Numbered from the stretch's first letter, positions 26,699 through 35,860 are shown. The stretch is 64,000 nucleotides of DNA from Streptomyces sp. NBC_01267 (GCF_036241575.1 NZ_CP108455.1:2910001-2974000), one strand, 5' to 3'. Numbers and translations are program-made. Notes: generated from the sequence alone by a model not told the origin.

Positions 26699-28348
26699 GT
26701 GGGACAGAGCAGCGTGCGGGGCGAGGGGACGCGGAACTCACGCGCCCGTCAACTCGGCTGGGACGACAGTCTTTACGAGCCGGGGGCTGCCGGCCCGGGT
26801 CCTGGCGGCGAGGGTGGCGGACGCCGCAGACAGGGCGGACCGCGCGGACGCGGGCGGCGTGGGAAACGCCGAATACTCCGCTGGGTGGCGGCTGCCGTCT
26901 CCCTGGTGATCATCGGCACCGCCGGCGCCGGTTATCTCTACTACCGCCACCTGAACGGCAATCTGAAGAAGGACGCGCTCAACCTCGGCGACCACCAGGC
27001 CCCGAAGACGAAGGCCAACGCGGCGGGCCAGACCCCGTTGAACATCCTGTTGATCGGCTCCGACGCGCGGGACTCCAAGGAGAACCAGAAGCTCGGCGGC
27101 GCCAAGAACACCTTCGGCGCCCCGCCGCTGGCCGATGTGCAGATGCTGCTGCACGTCTCGGCGGACCGCAGCAACATGTCGGTGGTGAGCCTGCCGCGCG
27201 ACACCGTGCTGAAGATCCCCAAGTGCACGGCCAAGGACGGCAAGGAATACCCGGCGACGGGCTGGACGCTGGCCAACGAGTCGCTGGGGCGCGGCGGTCC
27301 CGGCTGCACCGTCGCCACCTGGGAGTCCCTCACCGGCATCCACATCGACCACTTCATGAAGATCGACTTCTCGGGTGTGGTCTCGATGGCCGACGCGATC
27401 GGCGGTGTCCCGGTCTGCGTGGACGCCAACGTCTACTCGCACACCCACGACGGCCACGGCTCCGGGCTGAAGGTGAGGAAGGGCACCACCCCGGTCAAGG
27501 GGCAGCAGGCGCTCCAGTGGCTGCGTACGCGCTACGGGTTCTGGCCGGACACCGATGTCGTACGGACCAAGGCCCAGCACATGTACATGAACTCGATGGT
27601 CCGCCAGCTGCGCAAGGGCACCAAGCTCACCAATCCCGGCAAGCTGATGGACCTCGCCGAGGCGGCGACCAACGCACTCACCGTGGACGACGCGATCGAC
27701 ACGGGCCTGAAGCTGTACGACCTGGCCGGGGAGCTCAAGAAGGTCCCGACCTCGCGGATCACCATGACCACGATGCCGAACGTCAACTCCGTACGGCCCG
27801 GTTTCGAGGAGAAGGTCGACCCCAAGGCGGGCGACGCGGACAAGCTGTTCTCGATGGTCCGTGACGACATCCCGCTGGACGGCAAGGCCTCCAAGAGGAA
27901 GAAGCCCGCCGAGAAGGTCTCCGACGATCCGGCGGCTCCCAAGGCGGAGATCGGCATCACCGTGCAGAACGGCACGGCAGGGGACGGCGGGCTGCCCACG
28001 AAGGGCCGCGCCGGAGAGATCACCGCGCTGCTCACCGGGCAGGGCTTCACCCGGGCCACTGCTTCCCAGCAGTTGGATCCGCAGGCGAAGACCACCGTGC
28101 TCTTCCCCAGCGCCGACCTGGAGGGCGACGCCCAGGCGGTGGCGAAGGCGATGGGAGTGCCGCTGCACTCCGTGAAGAAGTCCACCGACGTCACCGGAGT
28201 CACGGTGATCGTGGGCAGCGACTGGCGTACGGGGACGACCTACCCCAAGTCCCAGGCGGACGACGGCAAGACGCCGGAATCGGCGGAGGCGCTCCAGGGT
28301 GACGACGAGTCGGCGTGCATGCACGTCGACCCCGCGTACACCTGGTAG
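26699..28348 (+). CDS. LCP family glycopolymer ligase with LytR_C domain, third of five
   Basis: GTG start at 26699; 549 aa. Gly/Arg-rich cytoplasmic tail to about residue 58, TM about 61-82, LCP domain with NILLIGSDARDSKE, SVVSLPRDTVLKIP, IDHFMKIDFSGVVSMADAIGGV and WLRTRYGFWPDTD, then LytR_C from about residue 418 (IGITVQNGTAGDGG). The usual RTRHxF sequence is RTRYGF here, a small departure in the active-site region shared with some paralogues. A 17-bp hairpin (28361-28405) terminates it against the convergent glycosyltransferase. Confidence 0.92.
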   Translation: MGQSSVRGEGTRNSRARQLGWDDSLYEPGAAGPGPGGEGGGRRRQGGPRGRGRRGKRRILRWVAAAVSLVIIGTAGAGYLYYRHLNGNLKKDALNLGDHQAPKTKANAAGQTPLNILLIGSDARDSKENQKLGGAKNTFGAPPLADVQMLLHVSADRSNMSVVSLPRDTVLKIPKCTAKDGKEYPATGWTLANESLGRGGPGCTVATWESLTGIHIDHFMKIDFSGVVSMADAIGGVPVCVDANVYSHTHDGHGSGLKVRKGTTPVKGQQALQWLRTRYGFWPDTDVVRTKAQHMYMNSMVRQLRKGTKLTNPGKLMDLAEAATNALTVDDAIDTGLKLYDLAGELKKVPTSRITMTTMPNVNSVRPGFEEKVDPKAGDADKLFSMVRDDIPLDGKASKRKKPAEKVSDDPAAPKAEIGITVQNGTAGDGGLPTKGRAGEITALLTGQGFTRATASQQLDPQAKTTVLFPSADLEGDAQAVAKAMGVPLHSVKKSTDVTGVTVIVGSDWRTGTTYPKSQADDGKTPESAEALQGDDESACMHVDPAYTW

Positions 28349-28360
28349 CGCGGCCCGGAA

Positions 28361-28405
28361 CGCACTCCGCCCCCGACGGCTCAGGCTGTCGGGGGCGGAG
28401 GTGCG
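28361..28405. terminator. Bidirectional terminator between LCP 3 and the GT2 gene
   Basis: Inverted repeat: CTCCGCCCCCGAC (28365-28377) pairs with GTCGGGGGCGGAG (28388-28400), extended by CGCA/TGCG at the base with one bulged G; loop of 10. It lies between the convergent genes ending at 28348 and 28418. Confidence 0.75.
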
Positions 28406-28417
28406 TACGGGACCGGG

Positions 28418-29431
28418 TCAGGCCGCGGCGCGGACCGTCGGGCGGCGGCTGGCGATGACCTTCCGGGCCAGCGAGCGGGGGCTGGTCAGGAAGCCGAAGC
28501 CCCAGCACATGTGCATCGTCGCCAGCGCGACGGGGATCTGCGCCCGCGCCTTGAGCGACAGGCCCTTGCCGGCCGGCACCGAGCCCGCCACGATGGCCGC
28601 GGCGTAGGCCGCGGGTACGAGGAACGCCCACGGGGTGACGGCGGCGCCGACCACGATGCCCGCCGCGATCGCGCAGACCGCGGTCGGCGGCGCGAGGTAG
28701 CGGAGGTTGATCGAACCCTCGTGGTAGCGGGCGACGACATGCCGCCAGCGGCCGTAGTCCTTGTACTGCTTGGCGAGCGCCCGGACCGAGGGGCGCGGCC
28801 GGTACTGGACGCGCAGTTCGGGCGAGAACCAGATCAGGCCGCCCGCGTCGCGGATCCGGAAGTTCAGCTCCCAGTCCTGGGCGCGGATGAACTCCTCGTT
28901 GTACCCGCCCTGTTGCTCCAGCGCCTCGCGCCGGAAGACCCCCAGGTAGACGGTCTCCGCGGGGGCCGCCTTGCCGCCGGTGTGGAACGCCGCGTTGCCG
29001 ACGCCGATCTTGGAGGTCATCGCGGCGGCGACCGCGTCCTCCCAGGCGTTCTCGCCCTCGGCGTGCATGATGCCGCCGACGTTCATCGCGCCGGTCTCCT
29101 CCAGGAGGCGGACCGCGGTGGCGATGTAGTTCGGCGAGAGCATGCCGTGGCCGTCGACCCGCACCACGACGGGGTGCCGGGAGGCCTTGATCGCGGCGTT
29201 GAGTGCCGCGGGGGTACGGCCGGTGGGGTTGGCGACGGTGTGGACCCGCGGGTCCTCCCGTACCAGCTCGGCGGCGATCTCCTCGGTACGGTCCGACGAC
29301 GGGCCGATGGCGATCACCACCTCCATCTCGCCGTCGTACTCCTGCTCCAGGATGTGGCGGACCGAGTTGCGCAGATGCCGTTCCTCGTTGAGGACCGGCA
29401 TGATCACAGAAACAGCGGGCGTGGCGTTCAT
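28418..29431 (-). CDS. Family-2 glycosyltransferase with C-terminal membrane segments
   Basis: A 337-aa ExoA-like transferase. The catalytic part shows SVIMPVLNEERHLRNSV, IAIGPSSDRTEEI, the DXD-like VVVRVDGHGMLSPNYI and the acceptor-site EEFIRAQDWELNFRIR (ED/DWELN motif). Two or three hydrophobic helices follow (TAVCAIAAGIVVGAAV, AFLVPAAYAAAIVAG) and the protein ends basic. It is divergent from the fourth LCP gene and flanked by LCP genes, so it probably adds a sugar to a lipid-linked wall precursor. Donor and acceptor are not predictable. Confidence 0.9.
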   Translation of the reverse strand: MNATPAVSVIMPVLNEERHLRNSVRHILEQEYDGEMEVVIAIGPSSDRTEEIAAELVREDPRVHTVANPTGRTPAALNAAIKASRHPVVVRVDGHGMLSPNYIATAVRLLEETGAMNVGGIMHAEGENAWEDAVAAAMTSKIGVGNAAFHTGGKAAPAETVYLGVFRREALEQQGGYNEEFIRAQDWELNFRIRDAGGLIWFSPELRVQYRPRPSVRALAKQYKDYGRWRHVVARYHEGSINLRYLAPPTAVCAIAAGIVVGAAVTPWAFLVPAAYAAAIVAGSVPAGKGLSLKARAQIPVALATMHMCWGFGFLTSPRSLARKVIASRRPTVRAAA

Positions 29432-29554
29432 AGACGGGCCACGTTACCGCGAACGGGGGACACCCGGAGCGGCGCCCGGGGCGGCATACCCGGAATGCTG
29501 ATCACAAAGGCATACGGTGGCCGCTTCCCCGCCCGTCCCCCTCTGAGGTGTTCC

Positions 29555-30982
29555 GTGTCCCCCGTGCCCCCGCCCCGCCGCCGCAGGCCGCCGCCGAAGC
29601 GTCCCCGCTGGGGCATGCGGCTGACCACCACCCTCTCCGTGCTGGTCCTCGGCGCCGGAGGAATCGGCCACGCGCTCCTCAGCGAGCTGGACGGCATCGG
29701 CAGGATCGATCCCTTCAAGGACATGAAGAATCGTCCCGCCGCGGGCCGGGGCATGAATGTGCTGCTGGTCGGCACGGACGGCCGGGACAAGATCACGCCG
29801 GAGGAGAAGAAGAAGTACCACCTGGGCGGGGCGCCCTGTCACTGCACCGACACGCTGATGATGGTCCACGTCTCGGCGGACCGCTCACGGGTGAGTGTGG
29901 TGAGCCTGCCACGGGACAGTTACGCGATGGTTCCCGCCCGCACCGAGGCGGACGGCCGGAAGCGCGACGCCCACCCGATCAAGCTCAACGCGGCCTACGC
30001 GGAGGGTGGCCCCGGACTCACCGTACGGACCGTGGAGCAGATGACCGGGGTGAAGGTCGACCACTACCTGGAGGTCGACTTCACCAGCTTCATGAAGACG
30101 GTGGACGTGCTCGGCGGGGTCGACGTCTGCACGGTCCGCCCGCTGAAGGACTCGTACAGCGGCCTCGACCTGCCGGTGGGGACGAGCAGGCTCGACGGGG
30201 GCGGGGCGCTCCAGTACGTGCGCTCCCGGCACGTCGACGGGGCGTCCGACATCAGCCGGATGCAGCGCCAGCAGCGCTTCATGGCATCCCTGATCGAGAA
30301 GGCCACCAGCAGCGGGGTGCTGCTGAACCCGGTCAGGTTCCGCGAGGTGACGTCCACGGTCTTCGACTCGGTCCGCGCGGACAAGGGCTTCGACGCCGAC
30401 CAGATGCTCAGCCTCGGCCAGGCGATGCGCGGCTTCTCCCCGTCGTCGTCGGAGTTCACGTCCGTGCCCATCGGGCAGATGAACTACCTGGTCAGGGGCA
30501 TTGGCTCGACCGTGAAGTGGGACGCCCGGAAGGCTGGGAAGCTTTTCCGGGCGCTCCGCGACGACAAGCCGATCGCCCAGCACCGGTCGGCGACGGCGAA
30601 GACCAAACAGGTCGATGTGGAACCGAACCAGATCCGGGTCCAGGTGGCCAACGGGACCGCCACCACCGGTCTGGCCGCCCGCGCCGACAAGGGCCTGCAC
30701 GCCAGCGGCTTCCTGTCGTCGGTCGCGGTCACCGCCCCGGGCCGGGCGGCCCCGCAGAACGTCAAGCACACCTACATCGAGTACGACCCACGCTGGAACC
30801 GCTCGGTGCAGTCCGTGGCGGCGGCCCTGCCGGGCGCCGAGCTGCGGAAGGTGAACGGGCTCGGCCCGACGCTGAAGGTGACGCTCGGATCGGACTTCAC
30901 GTCGGTGACACCGGTGCGGCCGGAGGAACCGGCCGCCGGCCAGTTCGGCGCGGTCACCGGCGACCAGGTGGTCTGCCGGTAG
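29555..30982 (+). CDS. LCP family glycopolymer ligase with LytR_C domain, fourth of five
   Basis: Start placed at GTG 29555 (SPVPPPRRRRPPPKRP) because TGAGG ends 6 bases before it; the open frame extends far upstream but that part is antisense to the glycosyltransferase gene. 475 aa: Pro/Arg-rich tail, TM about 23-43, LCP domain with NVLLVGTDGRDKI, SVVSLPRDSYAMVP, VDHYLEVDFTSFMKTVDVLGGV and YVRSRHVDGASD, and LytR_C from about residue 365 (IRVQVANGTATTGL). A CHC near the front of the LCP domain (GAPCHCTDTLM) is unusual for an exported domain and could be a disulfide or a metal site. Confidence 0.92.
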   Translation: MSPVPPPRRRRPPPKRPRWGMRLTTTLSVLVLGAGGIGHALLSELDGIGRIDPFKDMKNRPAAGRGMNVLLVGTDGRDKITPEEKKKYHLGGAPCHCTDTLMMVHVSADRSRVSVVSLPRDSYAMVPARTEADGRKRDAHPIKLNAAYAEGGPGLTVRTVEQMTGVKVDHYLEVDFTSFMKTVDVLGGVDVCTVRPLKDSYSGLDLPVGTSRLDGGGALQYVRSRHVDGASDISRMQRQQRFMASLIEKATSSGVLLNPVRFREVTSTVFDSVRADKGFDADQMLSLGQAMRGFSPSSSEFTSVPIGQMNYLVRGIGSTVKWDARKAGKLFRALRDDKPIAQHRSATAKTKQVDVEPNQIRVQVANGTATTGLAARADKGLHASGFLSSVAVTAPGRAAPQNVKHTYIEYDPRWNRSVQSVAAALPGAELRKVNGLGPTLKVTLGSDFTSVTPVRPEEPAAGQFGAVTGDQVVCR

Positions 30983-31042
30983 GGCGGCGCGGCGGCGGGT
31001 GGACGGACCGGGGCGTCCGTGACAGGGGACAGGGGGGCAGCG

Positions 31043-31567
31043 TCAGTCGTCGATGCCGTCGGCGATGCGCTGTTCCCTGAGCTCCTTGATCGCGCGGCGC
31101 CGGGCGAGCCGGTGCGTACGGCGGATCTGCGCCTCCTGGTAGCGCCGCTTGTCCCGCTCGGTCTCGGGGACCACCGGCGGTACGACGCGGGGTTTGCCGT
31201 CCGCGTCCACGGCGGCGAAGACCAGATAGGCGCTGCCGACCTGCTGGGCCGGGGTGGACTCGTTCCACCGCTCGGCGAGCACCCGGACCCCGACCTCCAT
31301 CGAGGACCGGCCCGTCCAGTTCACCTGGGCCTTCACATGGACCAGGTCACCGACCCGTACCGGCTCCAGGAAGACCATCTCGTCCATGGAGGCGGTGACC
31401 GCGGGCCCGCCGGAGTGCCGCCCGGCCACGGCACCGGCCGCGTCGTCCACCAGTTTCATGATCACGCCACCGTGCACCGTGCCGAGGAGATTGGTGTCGG
31501 TGCCCGTCATGATGTGGCTCAGGGTGGTACGGGAGGCCGAGGTGGGCTTGCCCGGAATATCAGTCAT
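31043..31567 (-). CDS. Hotdog-fold acyl-CoA thioesterase
   Basis: Cytosolic enzyme of the YciA/BFIT group, 174 aa from ATG 31567 (MTDIPGKPTSASRTTL). The hotdog signature is NLLGTVHGGVIMKLVDDAAGAVAG, followed by DEMVFLEPVRVGDLVHVKAQVNWTGRSSMEVGV (in parts). The last 40 residues are strongly basic (RDKRRYQEAQIRRTHRL). It hydrolyses acyl-CoA, substrate unknown. It is divergent from the fifth LCP gene and convergent with the fourth. A longer start at 31588 is possible. Confidence 0.9.
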   Translation of the reverse strand: MTDIPGKPTSASRTTLSHIMTGTDTNLLGTVHGGVIMKLVDDAAGAVAGRHSGGPAVTASMDEMVFLEPVRVGDLVHVKAQVNWTGRSSMEVGVRVLAERWNESTPAQQVGSAYLVFAAVDADGKPRVVPPVVPETERDKRRYQEAQIRRTHRLARRRAIKELREQRIADGIDD

Positions 31568-31715
31568 ACGTGCCAGCTTAGGGCTCATTTCCGGTTTTCC
31601 CCGCAGCGCCGGGAGGGGCCGCTCACCAGCACATTGCATCAGCTTCGCAACAGCCCTGCCCCGATCCGTCACCCACCCTGTAATACGAACGCGCCGTGAC
31701 GGCACACTGGTCCAC

Positions 31716-32963
31716 ATGGATGACAGGGACCGCTACGGACGCGGCAGCGAGAACGCGCAGCCCGAGGGCGCTCGGGTCATGCGGCACGTGCAGCGTTCGG
31801 CACCCGCCCAGCGGCAGTACGGGCAGCAGAGCCAGGGCCGGACGTACGAAGAGGGCTACGACAGCTCGTACGACAGCGGCTACAACACGGGCCAGGTCTA
31901 CGGCCAGGGCGGTCCCGGGAACCAGCGCGGCCCCGGCGGCCCCGGTCCCGGCGGCCCCCGCACCGGCGCCCGCCCCGGCCGCGCCCCGAACTGGGGGCGC
32001 CGGATCAGAGTCGGTGTGCTGGTCCTGGTCGTCGTCGTCCTCGCGACCTCGATCGGTACGTACTTCTGGGCCGACGGCAAGCTGCGCCGCGAGGTCGACC
32101 TGTCCAAGGTCATCGACCGCCCCGCCACCGGCAAGGGCACGAACTACCTGATCGTGGGCTCGGACAGCCGCGAAGGGATGTCGGCCGCCGACAAGAAGAA
32201 GCTCCACACGGGCTCGGCCGAGGGCAAGCGCACCGACTCCATGATCATCCTGCACGTGGGCGACCACGGGAACACGATGATCTCGCTCCCCCGCGACTCG
32301 AACGTCACGGTCCCGTCGTACAAGGGCTCCCAGTCCGGCAAGCTCTACCCGAACACCGGCCGCCAGGAGAAGCTGAACGCCGCGTACGCGGAGGACGGCC
32401 CCGAACTGCTGGTGCGCACCATCGAGTACAACACCGGGCTGCACATCGACCACTACGCGGAGATCGGCTTCGACGGTTTCGCGAAGATCGTGGACGCGGT
32501 CGGCGGTGTGGACATGAACCTCCCCAAGGGCTTCAAGGACAAGTACTCGGGCGCCGACTTCAAGGCGGGCGAGCAGACCCTCAACGGCCAGCAGGCGCTC
32601 GCCTTCGTCCGTACCCGGCACGCCTTCGCGGCGAGCGACCTGGAACGTACGAAGAACCAGCAGAAGTTCCTGGCGGCACTGGCGAGCCAGACGGCCACCC
32701 CGACCACGGTCATGAACCCGTTCAAGCTCTACCCGGTGATGGGTGCGGGGCTGGACACGGTGATCGTGGACAAGGACATGAGCCTGTGGAACCTGGCGTC
32801 CATGTTCTGGGCCATGAAGGGTGTGTCGGGCGGCGACGGCAAGCAGATGAACATGCCGATCTCGGGCTCCACCGGCGGCAACCTGGTCTGGGACAAGACC
32901 AAGGTCAAGGAGCTGGTGCAGCAGCTGAAGGACGACGACACGGTGACGGTCACCGGGAACTAG
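31716..32963 (+). CDS. LCP family glycopolymer ligase, fifth of five
   Basis: Start taken at ATG 31716 (MDDRDRYGRGSENAQ); 415 aa. The cytoplasmic tail of about 95 residues is low-complexity: Tyr/Ser/Asp repeats (YDSSYDSGYNTGQVYGQ) then Gly/Pro repeats, similar in character to the tail of the large glycosyltransferase at 10808-14692. TM about 97-117. The LCP domain has NYLIVGSDSREGMS, MISLPRDSNVTVP, IDHYAEIGFDGFAKIVDAVGGV and FVRTRHAF. No LytR_C domain. A 16-bp UUCG-looped terminator follows immediately. Confidence 0.92.
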   Translation: MDDRDRYGRGSENAQPEGARVMRHVQRSAPAQRQYGQQSQGRTYEEGYDSSYDSGYNTGQVYGQGGPGNQRGPGGPGPGGPRTGARPGRAPNWGRRIRVGVLVLVVVVLATSIGTYFWADGKLRREVDLSKVIDRPATGKGTNYLIVGSDSREGMSAADKKKLHTGSAEGKRTDSMIILHVGDHGNTMISLPRDSNVTVPSYKGSQSGKLYPNTGRQEKLNAAYAEDGPELLVRTIEYNTGLHIDHYAEIGFDGFAKIVDAVGGVDMNLPKGFKDKYSGADFKAGEQTLNGQQALAFVRTRHAFAASDLERTKNQQKFLAALASQTATPTTVMNPFKLYPVMGAGLDTVIVDKDMSLWNLASMFWAMKGVSGGDGKQMNMPISGSTGGNLVWDKTKVKELVQQLKDDDTVTVTGN

Positions 32964-32974
32964 ACGGCGACTGC

Positions 32975-33010
32975 GAGAAGGCCCGGACGGTTCGCCGTCC
33001 GGGCCTTCTC
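32975..33010. terminator. Terminator with UUCG tetraloop plus short repeats
   Basis: Perfect 16-bp stem (32975-32990 with 32995-33010, arm GAGAAGGCCCGGACGG) closed by TTCG, a very stable tetraloop. It lies between the convergent LCP 5 and AAA ATPase genes. Downstream (33021-33080) the unit CTTTCGCTGTCC recurs three to four times imperfectly. Confidence 0.85.
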
Positions 33011-33089
33011 GCTGCGCGGCTCTTTCGCTGTCCGAACCTTTCACTGTCCGGGCTCTTTCGCTGTCCAGCTGTCTTTCGCATCTGAGCCT

Positions 33090-34274
33090 TCACCGGACCT
33101 GACCGGAGAGGAGCTTCGTCACCGGGAGAAGTTGGTCGGTTCGGAGCAACTCGCCTGGTGTGTAGAGCTGTTCGCTCATGGCGAGCGCGTCGGCGGCATC
33201 GAGTGCCCCGATCTTCGTCTCGCCACCGATCGAGCGGACCGCGCGCAGCTGCGCCAGTTCGAAGTCATGGCGGTCGAGCAGGTCGGAGCTGTGGGTGGTC
33301 ACGATGACCTGGCGCCGTTCACTCGCGTCGCGCAGCACGTCCAGTAGGACACATACCGCTGCCGGGTGGAGCGCGCTCTCCGGGGCCTCGATGCCGACCG
33401 GGCTGAGCGTCTGCCCCGTGCCGGCGAAGAGAGCGACCAGCACGCCGAGCGCCCGAAGTGTGCCGTCCGACATGGACTGGGCCTGAAAGCGCCACGGGTT
33501 CTTCGCCCCGGGTACGTCCTGGACGAATTCCAGCGTCTCCCCATTACCCAGCTCCGAACGGGACACTTCGCGCATCCCGGGAACGATCTGGTGCAGATAC
33601 GCCTCGACCCTTGCCTTGTCGGCCCGGTCCAGCCGGTGCAGCACGCTGGCGATATTGGCGCCGTCCCGGTGCAGGAACTCCCCGGAGTCGGGTGTCTGCG
33701 GCTGCCGCATGACATCAGGCGTCAGGCTGAACACACTGATCCCGGCGAGCCCGTCGAAAACCGGCTGGAACGCGTCGAGCCCCGCCGCGGACACCAGGTA
33801 GAGACGCCTGTCGTTCACCGGCGGCATCACCGGCTCGGACTGATCCGCCAGCACCCCTTTCTCGACCCGGAACCGGGCGTCGGCGTACCGCTGCCCCTCG
33901 CCGGTCCGCGCGTCGAACCACACCCCGCAGTTCTCGCGGGCGATCCGGAACCCGCCGCCCTTCACCGCGGCGACCTCGAACCCGTATTCCCCCTCGTAAC
34001 CGGGGCCGCTGAACTCCAGGTCGATGGAGAAGTGCGTCGGATGCCCGGTGGACCGCCGCCGTACTTCCGCGACCCCGCCACGGCTCCGCAGCGCCTGGTC
34101 GAGCGAGGTCTGCAGTGACTCGGAAAGCAGCCGCAGCGCGTCGAGGAAATTGCTCTTGCCCGACCCGTTGGGCCCTACCAGGAGAAGCAGCCGCCCCAGC
34201 TTGACGTCAGCCTCCGCGATGCTTCGGTACTGCCGGAGCCTGACCCTGGTCAGCGCAAAATGGTTGTCCTGCAT
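33090..34274 (-). CDS. AAA family ATPase (AAA_21/OLD-like, SMC-type head)
   Basis: A 394-aa cytosolic ATPase from ATG 34274 (MQDNHFALTRVRLRQYRSI). Walker A GPNGSGKS is at residues 34-41, a signature-like SMSDGTLRALG and the Walker B region GIEAPESALHP follow in the C-terminal half, then the switch segment VIVTTHSSDLLD. The arrangement (ABC-type head split by an insert, no TOPRIM domain) is that of AAA_21/AAA_15 proteins, several of which act in phage defence or DNA repair. It starts 56 bases after the small gene at 34331-34642 on the same strand. No nuclease partner is visible, so a defence role is not claimed. Confidence 0.88.
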   Translation of the reverse strand: MQDNHFALTRVRLRQYRSIAEADVKLGRLLLLVGPNGSGKSNFLDALRLLSESLQTSLDQALRSRGGVAEVRRRSTGHPTHFSIDLEFSGPGYEGEYGFEVAAVKGGGFRIARENCGVWFDARTGEGQRYADARFRVEKGVLADQSEPVMPPVNDRRLYLVSAAGLDAFQPVFDGLAGISVFSLTPDVMRQPQTPDSGEFLHRDGANIASVLHRLDRADKARVEAYLHQIVPGMREVSRSELGNGETLEFVQDVPGAKNPWRFQAQSMSDGTLRALGVLVALFAGTGQTLSPVGIEAPESALHPAAVCVLLDVLRDASERRQVIVTTHSSDLLDRHDFELAQLRAVRSIGGETKIGALDAADALAMSEQLYTPGELLRTDQLLPVTKLLSGQVR

Positions 34275-34330
34275 GTGCCCAGTCTGGCAGCCGTTTCCGT
34301 ACGGGAGGTGCGGCACGGGACACTCCGCGC

Positions 34331-34642
34331 CTACCTGGCGCACGGCCACACCAGCCGTACTCCGCCGCCCGCGAGCCGGGAGAACCACATGACAGCCCGC
34401 TCCGGCGAGCGCAGCACCATGCGGGAGCCACCCGAAACGGCAGAGACATCGGCGCTGCCGTCGGGATGGGCCAGGCCCCAGGCGAGGACGTGGGCGTCTA
34501 GATCGGCGTCGCCGTCACCTGCGCGGAACTCCTCCACCACGGCGAAGAGGCGTGGGGCTGTGGCTTCGACGAGGTCGCGGACTTCCTGGTCGAAGCCGTC
34601 GGGACGGGCGGAGGCGGGTTGCTCCGGGGATACGGTTGCCAT
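34331..34642 (-). CDS. Small hypothetical protein of a WhiJ-like locus
   Basis: A 103-aa protein (MATVSPEQPASARPDGFDQE). The middle (VRDLVEATAPRLFAVVEEF) and the end (RMVLRSPERAVMWFSR) resemble small proteins that I have often seen divergently placed beside XRE-DUF5753/DUF397 pairs in Streptomyces. No TM or known motif. It is divergent from the XRE gene with 149 bases between starts and upstream of the AAA ATPase. A role as a partner of the regulator is inferred only from position. Confidence 0.75.
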   Translation of the reverse strand: MATVSPEQPASARPDGFDQEVRDLVEATAPRLFAVVEEFRAGDGDADLDAHVLAWGLAHPDGSADVSAVSGGSRMVLRSPERAVMWFSRLAGGGVRLVWPCAR

Positions 34643-34791
34643 GTGAAGTCCTCTGTCCAGGATGCGAGTTGACTCATCGAGTAACCCTAGCCAGGGCCTA
34701 GTAGATCTATCAGTAATGCACTGATCCAGCTCCCACTTTCATCCATGTGGGTGACGGGCCGGGACATAAAAGTGACAGCGGGAGGATGTGT

Positions 34792-35643
34792 ATGGCCACG
34801 GCAATGCCACCGACATTGCGGCAACGCCGCTTGGGCACCGAGTTGAGAAAGTTGCGCGAACGGGCGGGACTGAGCTCCACCGCCGCCGCTGCTGAGGTCG
34901 GCATCCAGCAAGCCCGCATGAGCATGATCGAAGCTGGCAGGTACGCGGTCAGCGCCGACCGCGTCCGCGCACTCGCGTCTGCCTACGCCTGCCCCGATAC
35001 GACCCTGGTCGAGGCATTGGCAGCGATGACGGGCGGGCGCGGTCGAGGATGGTGGGACGAGTACCGCGAGCTTCTTCCCGCCTCGCTGGTCGAAGTTGCC
35101 GAATTCGAGCACTACGCAACCGAGTTGCGAGTGGGTGTAGTCGTGGCGATGGCCGGTCTCGTACAGACCCTTGAGCACGCCCGGGTCGCATTCCAGCAGA
35201 GCGTTCCCACGATGCATCCACATGAGATCGAGCACCGGGTGTCATTCCGGGTGAAGCGTCAGGCTGTTCTCCACTCAAGTCCGCCCACCCCGTACACGGC
35301 TATCGTCCATGAGGCCGCACTCCGCATGGGTTTCGGCGGGCCGGACATCATGCGCGACCAGCTGAGTCACTTGATCGCGATGAGCGAACGGGGCAACGTG
35401 CGGATTCTGGTCGTGCCCTTCGACCGGCCACACTTCCCGGCCTCCGGCCAGCCCATCAGCTATGCAAGCGGGCCGGTCCCGCAGCTGGATACCGTCCTGC
35501 TGGACTCCGACCACGGCTGTGAGTTTCTGGACGCGGAGGCGCAGGTGTACCGGTACCGGTCTGTCCTGGACCGCATGGAGACCTGTGCGCTTCCACCGGG
35601 CAAGAGCCGTGACTTCATTCGTCAGATCGCAAAGGCCATCTGA
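34792..35643 (+). CDS. XRE-family regulator with DUF5753 domain (WhiJ/Scr1-like)
   Basis: Start ATG 34792 (MATAMPPTLRQRRLGTELR) preceded by GGGAGG with 6 bases spacing; 283 aa. Residues about 8-65 form a helix-turn-helix (LRKLRERAGLSSTAAAAEVGIQQARMSMIEAGR, seen in parts); the rest is the DUF5753 domain (WWDEYRELLP, ATELRVGVVVAMAGLVQTLEHAR, VKRQAVL, RILVVPFDRPHFPASGQPI). In Streptomyces such proteins pair with DUF397 proteins and control development or antibiotic production (WhiJ, Scr1/Scr2). Two DUF397 genes follow at 10 and 13 bases spacing. Confidence 0.92.
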   Translation: MATAMPPTLRQRRLGTELRKLRERAGLSSTAAAAEVGIQQARMSMIEAGRYAVSADRVRALASAYACPDTTLVEALAAMTGGRGRGWWDEYRELLPASLVEVAEFEHYATELRVGVVVAMAGLVQTLEHARVAFQQSVPTMHPHEIEHRVSFRVKRQAVLHSSPPTPYTAIVHEAALRMGFGGPDIMRDQLSHLIAMSERGNVRILVVPFDRPHFPASGQPISYASGPVPQLDTVLLDSDHGCEFLDAEAQVYRYRSVLDRMETCALPPGKSRDFIRQIAKAI

Positions 35644-35653
35644 AGGGGCGCAC

Positions 35654-35860
35654 ATGGACACCTATCGCTGGCAGAAGTCTTCTTTCAGCGGCGAAGCCGC
35701 AAACTGCGTCGACGTCGCCATAGCCCCCGACGGCGGCATCGCACTCCGGGAAAGCGACTCCCCCAGCGCGATCCTCACCACGACCCCCGCCTCATTCGGC
35801 GCCCTGCTCGCCGCAGTCAGGCACCGGAAGTTCACCCGCAGAATCACGAAGAGCATCTGA
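35654..35860 (+). CDS. DUF397 small protein, copy 1
   Basis: A 68-aa protein (MDTYRWQKSSFSGEAANCV) with the family pattern W-QKSS-S...NCVDVA, then ALRESDSP and the conserved loading end. AAGGGG precedes the ATG. DUF397 proteins act as partners of the adjacent XRE-DUF5753 regulator. It shares a 79-bp perfectly identical block with the next gene. Confidence 0.92.
   Translation: MDTYRWQKSSFSGEAANCVDVAIAPDGGIALRESDSPSAILTTTPASFGALLAAVRHRKFTRRITKSI

Noticed and set aside
33090..34274. Calling the AAA ATPase an anti-phage defence gene
   Set aside because: No nuclease, TOPRIM or reverse-transcriptase partner is adjacent, and AAA_21 proteins have varied roles.
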